64,000 nucleotides of DNA from contig UQDG01000013.1 of NCBI GenBank assembly GCA_900539695.1, positions 8,562-72,561 on the forward strand, in the 5' to 3' direction. Each line of letters begins with the position of its first letter. Position 1 is the first letter of the stretch. Origin of the DNA: an uncultured Oscillospiraceae bacterium (lineage in GTDB: Bacteria > Bacillota > Clostridia > Oscillospirales > Ruminococcaceae). The notes below the pieces were generated by a model. That model ran no database searches. It was given only the letters and a program-made list of their open reading frames with translations, and was not told where the DNA came from. Positions 59,561 to 64,000 of the stretch are shown here, piece by piece. Position numbers and translations under genes: made by a program.

Positions 59561-61636
59561 TTGCAGCGCAAACCTCGTTTCAGCGGCATCCTGCTGGTTG
59601 CCGTGCTCATGGTAGTGGTACTGCTTTTCGTAAGTCTCTCGCCGCTGGTGGCGGCTTCGGCTTCCAAGCATGTCAATTACTCTGACATCTACTATTATTT
59701 CCAGAATCAGCAGGTGACCTCTTACCGGCTGGACCGCAACACCAACGTCCTGGAGATGTGGCTTAAAGAGGGCAAGATGCCTCTGCCGGAGGATACGTCC
59801 TCCACGGCAGATCTGCCGTCTGGCGGCTTGCTGACCAACCTCAGCGGCAGCCAGGACAATGACGACGAACTGCCCGCCAACGGCGGAACCGTCTACGTCA
59901 GCTATAAGCTGCCCTACGGTGGCGACTTCAACACCGGTAAGATCACCGAGTTTGTGGACGCCTACAATGAGGCCAACCCCGACGCCCCGATGATCTTCGA
60001 CTACGTGGCCGTCAAGACCAGCGTGCCCTGGCTGGAGATCATCTTCTACTCGGTCATGCTGGGCAGCGTCGGTATGCTGTTCATGTCGATGTACCGTGGC
60101 GGTGCGGGCGGCGGCATCATGAATGTCGGCCGTGCCAAGGTCAAGGACCAGCAGGAGAGCCAGCGCAAGGCGACCTTCGCTGATGTGGCTGGTGCTGATG
60201 AAGAAAAGGGAGAACTGCAGGAAGTTGTCGAGTTCCTCAAGGCTCCCGGAAAGTTCAATACTTTGGGTGCACGTATTCCCCACGGCGTGCTGCTGGTGGG
60301 CCCTCCGGGTACTGGTAAAACGTTGCTGGCCCGTGCCTGCGCAGGCGAGGCGGGTGTGCCGTTCTACGCCATCTCCGGCTCTGACTTTGTCGAAATGTAC
60401 GTCGGTGTCGGTGCCTCCCGTGTACGTGACCTGTTTGAAAAAGCCAAAAAGACCATGCCGTCCATCGTCTTTATCGATGAGATCGATGCCGTGGGCCGCC
60501 AGCGCGGCGCCGGTTTGGGCGGCGGCCATGATGAACGCGAGCAGACCCTGAACCAGCTGTTGGTCGAGATGGACGGCTTCGATGCCAACGATGGCGTCAT
60601 CGTGATGGCTGCTACCAACCGTGCCGACATCCTGGATAAGGCGTTGCTGCGTCCCGGCCGTTTTGACCGTCAGGTCTATGTCGGTTTGCCCGATGTAAAG
60701 GGCCGTGAGGAGATCCTCAAGGTCCACACCAAGAACAAGCCCCTCGGCCCCGATGTCAGCCTGAAGACCATTGCACGTTCCACGGCTGGTTTCTCCGGCG
60801 CTGACCTGGAAAACCTCGTTAATGAGGCTGCGCTGCTGGCAGCCCGCAAGGGTAAGAAGGCCATCACCGAGCCGGAGATCGAGGAAGCTTCCGTCAAGGT
60901 CATGATGGGCCCCGAAAAGAAGAGCCACGTGGTCACCGACGAGGAGCGCCGCCTGACGGCCTACCACGAGACCGGCCACGCCATCACCGGCTACTTCAGC
61001 AAGCACCATGACCCGGTGCATCAGATCAGCATTATTTCCCGCGGCGGTGCAGGCGGCTATACCATGTACCTGCCCGAGAAGGACCCCAGCTACGTTACCA
61101 AGACCGCGATGTTTGAGAACATCGTTACCTCCCTGGGCGGCCGTGTGGCTGAGCAGCTGGTGTTGGAGGACATCTCCACCGGTGCTTCCAGCGACCTGGA
61201 GCAGGCCACCAAGACTGCCCGCGCCATGGTTACCCGTTATGGCTTCTCTGAGCGGCTGGGCCCCGTGGTCTACGGCGGCGATCCCGGCGAGACTTTCCTG
61301 GGCCGCGACTTCGGCCAGGGCAAAGGCTACTCCGAGGCGATTGCATCCGAGATCGACAACGAGATCCGCGACATCGTGGATGAAGCCTACGAGACGGCCC
61401 GCCGTATCCTGACCGAACACATGGCCGAACTGCACAAGGTCTCGGCCGTGCTGATGGAGCGCGAGAAGATCAGCGGCGAAGAGTTCAAGACCCTGATGGA
61501 GGGTGGCACCCTGCCGCCCTATGACCTGGCCAACGGTAAGACCGCCGAACCGGCAGCACCTGCCGTCCAGGCCGAACAGCCGAAATCCGATACGGATGCC
61601 GAGCAGGTTACGGACCAGCCCGACGTGCAACAGTAA
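59561..61636 (+). CDS. ftsH: ATP-dependent zinc metalloprotease FtsH
   Basis: 691-aa membrane AAA+ protease. Two membrane segments (residues about 9-31 and 148-168) flank an external domain. AAA motifs: Walker A GPPGTGKT at 247-254, [16 protein letters not shown], Walker [14 protein letters not shown] and the second region of homology [22 protein letters not shown]. The zinc protease motif is HETGH at 469-473 (HEAGH in most relatives). The start is TTG 59561 behind TTAGGAG; no ATG fits. The C-terminal tail is Ala/Glu-rich. The gene is last in the tilS-hpt-ftsH group and is followed after 16 bases by an unknown zinc-ribbon gene. Confidence 0.96.
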   Translation: MQRKPRFSGILLVAVLMVVVLLFVSLSPLVAASASKHVNYSDIYYYFQNQQVTSYRLDRNTNVLEMWLKEGKMPLPEDTSSTADLPSGGLLTNLSGSQDNDDELPANGGTVYVSYKLPYGGDFNTGKITEFVDAYNEANPDAPMIFDYVAVKTSVPWLEIIFYSVMLGSVGMLFMSMYRGGAGGGIMNVGRAKVKDQQESQRKATFADVAGADEEKGELQEVVEFLKAPGKFNTLGARIPHGVLLVGPPGTGKTLLARACAGEAGVPFYAISGSDFVEMYVGVGASRVRDLFEKAKKTMPSIVFIDEIDAVGRQRGAGLGGGHDEREQTLNQLLVEMDGFDANDGVIVMAATNRADILDKALLRPGRFDRQVYVGLPDVKGREEILKVHTKNKPLGPDVSLKTIARSTAGFSGADLENLVNEAALLAARKGKKAITEPEIEEASVKVMMGPEKKSHVVTDEERRLTAYHETGHAITGYFSKHHDPVHQISIISRGGAGGYTMYLPEKDPSYVTKTAMFENIVTSLGGRVAEQLVLEDISTGASSDLEQATKTARAMVTRYGFSERLGPVVYGGDPGETFLGRDFGQGKGYSEAIASEIDNEIRDIVDEAYETARRILTEHMAELHKVSAVLMEREKISGEEFKTLMEGGTLPPYDLANGKTAEPAAPAVQAEQPKSDTDAEQVTDQPDVQQ

Positions 61637-61652
61637 AAAGTAGGTGTGAACC

Positions 61653-62750
61653 ATGGATCAGAATTTTTCCTTGATGGCGCAGTCCCGCGCCAACTATTAT
61701 ACGGCCGGCAGCCCGGTCCAGTTTGTTCGCGTAGAACTGCTGAAAGGTGACGTCACCGGCGAAGTTGCGGTTTGCCTGACCTTCAAAAACGTCGGCACTG
61801 AGCCGCTGACCGGTCTGGTCGTCCATTTCAAATGTAAGGACGCCGCAGGCCAGGTCCTGTGCGAGGACGATTTCTATTACGAGCAGCTCAATGCCCAGCC
61901 TGGCGAGGTCTTTGGCAGTGACGATGCTGTCTATGTCAGCGATACGCCGGTCTCCAGCGTGGAGGTCGAGCAGGACCGTGCGTTCCTGAACGGCCGCGGC
62001 GTCGACCTGCGCGCCTACAAGCGCGTGCGCCTGCAGCTGCCCCGTGTGCTGCCCGCTTCCATTGCCCGCACCCTGCAGAACCGCACCGGCAACGCCCAGC
62101 TGACCTGCGTGCCGCAGGATAACGAGTACGGCTGGTTCTGCGCCTGCGGTGCATTCCATCCCAATGAGGAAAACACCTCGGTCTGCTCGGAGTGCGGCGG
62201 CGACCGTGCCCAGATCAAAGCGACTCTGACCAACATCCTGGAGGACGCCCGCCGTGCGGCCGAGCGCCAGCAGCAGGAAATCAATGCCGTGGCCCAGCAG
62301 GCTGCCCCGCAGCAGCCCGTGGCCGCTAAGGCTGATCCCGCCGCCACCGCTGCCGCTGCCCAGGCTGCCATCAACAGCCAGATCGAGGATGACGCCGGTG
62401 CTACCGCCGCCTACGACCCCAAGAGCTTTGCCGCCCACGACGAGGAACAGGACGAGGAGGACGAGCGCGTCCGCCGCTACGCCCCCAAGGGCCGTCTGTT
62501 TGCCGATGATGACGACGATGACGAGGGCACCCAGATGTACGACACCGACGAGCTAGATGACGATCTGGACGACGATGATGACGAGGATTACGCCCCTCGC
62601 AAAAAGCGCGGCCGCTATGCCGACGATGACGAGGTGAGCGAAGACGATGAGATGGCCGAGCGTATCATCCACTGGGCCCCGCCGATCACTGCCATTGTCT
62701 GTGCGCTGATCATTGCGGTCTCGCTGGTCTATCATTTCGTCCTGGCGTAA
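61653..62750 (+). CDS. Tail-anchored zinc-ribbon protein of unknown function
   Basis: 365 aa, not recognised as a named family. Residues 1-150 look like a beta-rich domain (VRVELLKGDVTGEVAVCLTFKNVGTEPLTGLVVHFKC). At about 161-184 is a zinc ribbon: GWFCACGAFHP...SVCSECGGD, four Cys. Residues 195-260 are Ala/Gln-rich. Residues 265-345 are strongly acidic with Asp runs (FADDDDDDEGTQMYD and a later poly-Asp stretch) broken by basic KKRGRY. The last ~25 residues (APPITAIVCALIIAVSLVYHF) form a single C-terminal membrane helix, so most of the protein is probably cytoplasmic. It is 16 bases after ftsH and followed by a terminator. Confidence 0.75.
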   Translation: MDQNFSLMAQSRANYYTAGSPVQFVRVELLKGDVTGEVAVCLTFKNVGTEPLTGLVVHFKCKDAAGQVLCEDDFYYEQLNAQPGEVFGSDDAVYVSDTPVSSVEVEQDRAFLNGRGVDLRAYKRVRLQLPRVLPASIARTLQNRTGNAQLTCVPQDNEYGWFCACGAFHPNEENTSVCSECGGDRAQIKATLTNILEDARRAAERQQQEINAVAQQAAPQQPVAAKADPAATAAAAQAAINSQIEDDAGATAAYDPKSFAAHDEEQDEEDERVRRYAPKGRLFADDDDDDEGTQMYDTDELDDDLDDDDDEDYAPRKKRGRYADDDEVSEDDEMAERIIHWAPPITAIVCALIIAVSLVYHFVLA

Positions 62751-62765
62751 AATACGGACATAATG

Positions 62766-62801
62766 AAAGCACGGTGCTCCACGCAGGGCACCGTGCTTTT
62801 T
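62766..62801 (+). terminator. Terminator after the ftsH/zinc-ribbon genes
   Basis: AAAGCACGGTGC ... GGCACCGTGCTTTTT, 12-bp stem and T run. Confidence 0.92.
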
Positions 62802-62832
62802 GCGTACCGGGCATTTGTTTACAATTTGGCAA

Positions 62833-62861
62833 TGGATACCGCCCCACTACTGTGCTATACT
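62833..62861 (+). promoter_or_regulatory. Weak candidate promoter of the bile salt hydrolase gene
   Basis: TATACT (62856-62861) is a clear -10 box. The matching -35 at 17 bases is the poor TGGATA (62833-62838). Confidence 0.45.
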
Positions 62862-62890
62862 ACTCAAAAATAAGAAGGGAGCCAACGCTT

Positions 62891-63865
62891 ATGTGTACGG
62901 CAGCATCCTACCGGACCAAAGACCTGTACTTTGGCCGCAACTTGGATTATGAATTTTCTTACGGGGATGAGGTGACCATCACCCCGCGCAACTACCCGTT
63001 CACGTTCCGTCGGGCGGGGGAGATGCGCACCCACTACGCCATGATCGGTATGGCCTATGTGGCCGAGGAGTATCCGCTCTACTACGATGCTGTCAACGAG
63101 AAAGGCCTGTGCATTGCAGGGCTGAACTTTGTGGGCAACGCTGCCTGCCAGTCGGAAACGGACGGAAAGGACAACATCTCGGTGTTTGAACTGATCCCCT
63201 GGCTGCTGGGCCAGTGCGCCGATTTGAACGAGGTACGCGCCCTGTTGGCCAAGCTGAACCTTGTGGACATCCCGTTTAACGCCCAGCTGCCCACGGCAAA
63301 GCTGCACTGGCTCATCACTGACCGCACCGGCAGCATCACGGTGGAGGCCGTGGCCGACGGCCTGCATGTGTACGAGAATCCTGTAGAGGTGCTGACCAAC
63401 AACCCGCCGTTCCCGCAGCAGATGGCCATGCTGGCCAACTACCGCGCCCTCAGCCCCCGGACCCCGAAAAACACTTTCGCTCCCGGCGTGGATCTGCCGG
63501 AACTCAGCCGCGGCATGGGCGGCATCGGCCTGCCGGGCGACCTTTCCTCGATGTCCCGCTTTGTCAAAGTGGCCTTTACCCGGGGCAACTCGAAATCGGC
63601 CGACAACGAGATGAGCAGTGTCAGCCAGTTCTTCCACATCCTCGGCTCGGTAGAGCAGCAGCGCGGCTGCTGTGAGCTGGATGACGGCAAGTACGAGATC
63701 ACCCTCTACACAAGCTGCTGCAACGCCGATACAGGTGTCTATTACTACACGACCTACGATAACAACCAGATCACCGCTGTGTCCATGCACCACGAAGATT
63801 TGGATGGTGTGGCCCTCGTGCATTATCCCATCATCCAAAAGCAGAACATTTTCTGCCAGAACTAA
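62891..63865 (+). CDS. bsh: Choloylglycine hydrolase / bile salt hydrolase
   Basis: 324-aa Ntn-hydrolase that removes glycine or taurine from conjugated bile acids (or acts on penicillin V or N-acyl homoserine lactones in relatives). Cys2 becomes the nucleophile once Met1 is removed, which fixes the start at ATG 62891 (MCTAASY), with GAAGGGAG upstream. The other active-site residues match the bile salt hydrolase set: Arg16 and Asp19 (GRNLDYE), Asn79 (GLNF), Asn171 (LTNNPPF) and Arg223 (SSMSRFVKVAF). There is no signal peptide, so it is cytoplasmic. Length is standard. It is a single-gene unit. A penicillin acylase role cannot be excluded by sequence alone. Confidence 0.9.
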   Translation: MCTAASYRTKDLYFGRNLDYEFSYGDEVTITPRNYPFTFRRAGEMRTHYAMIGMAYVAEEYPLYYDAVNEKGLCIAGLNFVGNAACQSETDGKDNISVFELIPWLLGQCADLNEVRALLAKLNLVDIPFNAQLPTAKLHWLITDRTGSITVEAVADGLHVYENPVEVLTNNPPFPQQMAMLANYRALSPRTPKNTFAPGVDLPELSRGMGGIGLPGDLSSMSRFVKVAFTRGNSKSADNEMSSVSQFFHILGSVEQQRGCCELDDGKYEITLYTSCCNADTGVYYYTTYDNNQITAVSMHHEDLDGVALVHYPIIQKQNIFCQN

Positions 63866-63875
63866 AAGTAAACCG

Positions 63876-63926
63876 AAAACGTCCCGCGGCCTTGCCAAGC
63901 AAAAGCAAAGCTGCGGGGTGTTTGAT
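63876..63926 (+). terminator. Terminator after bsh
   Basis: CCCGCGGC ... GCTGCGGG stem extended by flanking AAAAC/GTTT, followed by TGATTTTA. Confidence 0.7.
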
Positions 63927-63946
63927 TTTATAAGAAAAATGTGTAA

Positions 63947-64000
63947 GGGCAATACCGCACAATTCTAAGTGCCGATACGGCGAGCGAGGTGCGGCAGCTG
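63947..64000. repeat. MITE-like repeat, second copy, cut by the window end
   Basis: 54 bases identical to 37938-37991 except for two positions (G for A at the first base, and C for T in the terminal repeat). It is preceded by TAA, as in the first copy, and lies about 80 bases after the bsh stop. The rest lies outside the window. Confidence 0.9.

Overview
The window reads as chromosome of a gut Clostridia bacterium of the Ruminococcaceae/Oscillospirales type (Gemmiger, Subdoligranulum or Faecalibacterium-like). This is inferred from gene content and layout, not from a marker gene. Supporting points are the Firmicutes gene blocks (sepF-ylmH-divIVA-ileS-lspA-rluD, gdpP-rplI-dnaB-tilS-hpt-ftsH, miaB-ricA-mutS-mutL-miaA), high-GC housekeeping DNA with TTG starts behind good ribosome sites, low-GC Gram-positive lipoproteins, RNase J, GdpP, and a choloylglycine (bile salt) hydrolase.

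Layout. Positions 1-4.2 kb hold the end of a carbohydrate ABC importer (two permeases), a GH31 glycosidase and a beta-phosphoglucomutase-like HAD enzyme, in visibly more AT-rich DNA. From 4.7 to 12.4 kb lies a self-contained sugar or polyol catabolic island: a ROK regulator behind a palindrome-rich promoter, two TIM-barrel isomerases, a ribose-type ABC importer and a Gfo/Idh/MocA dehydrogenase. From 12.6 to 13.9 kb two broken genes, the end of a GPH-type transporter and the end of a phosphoketolase, meet at a single point. From 14 to 19.5 kb are an AgcS amino-acid symporter behind an attenuator-like hairpin, a corrinoid adenosyltransferase, a leftward nadE-rraA pair and a small XRE/membrane-protein pair.

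From 19.7 to 36.6 kb is a long rightward housekeeping stretch: tRNA modification and mismatch repair (miaB-ricA-mutS-mutL-miaA), then division and envelope genes (HlyD-like protein, sepF, ylmH, divIVA, ileS, lspA, rluD), a HAD phosphatase and a lone PTS EIIA. From 36.7 to 40 kb is a TrpXYZ-type ABC importer whose binding-protein and permease genes are separated by a MITE-like repeat. It is followed by a leftward AraC regulator, a GDP-fucose precursor cluster (gmd, fcl, manC) carrying an unusual inverted array of 9-bp repeats, tRNA-Thr(CGT), a polar amino-acid ABC importer, a MATE transporter and lysA.

At 50.4-51.6 kb rnhA and a miniature, degenerate MnmA-like gene run leftward, and their promoter mirrors the rightward rnjA promoter. 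From 51.6 to 62.8 kb come rnjA, gdpP, rplI, dnaB, tilS, hpt, ftsH and a tail-anchored zinc-ribbon protein. A bile salt hydrolase gene follows, and a second, cut-off copy of the MITE-like repeat ends the window.

No CRISPR array, phage, transposase gene or rRNA was seen. The most unusual items are the transporter/phosphoketolase junction, the MITE-like repeat family, the 9-bp mirrored repeat array, the mini-MnmA gene and the ROK-controlled oxidoreductase/isomerase island.
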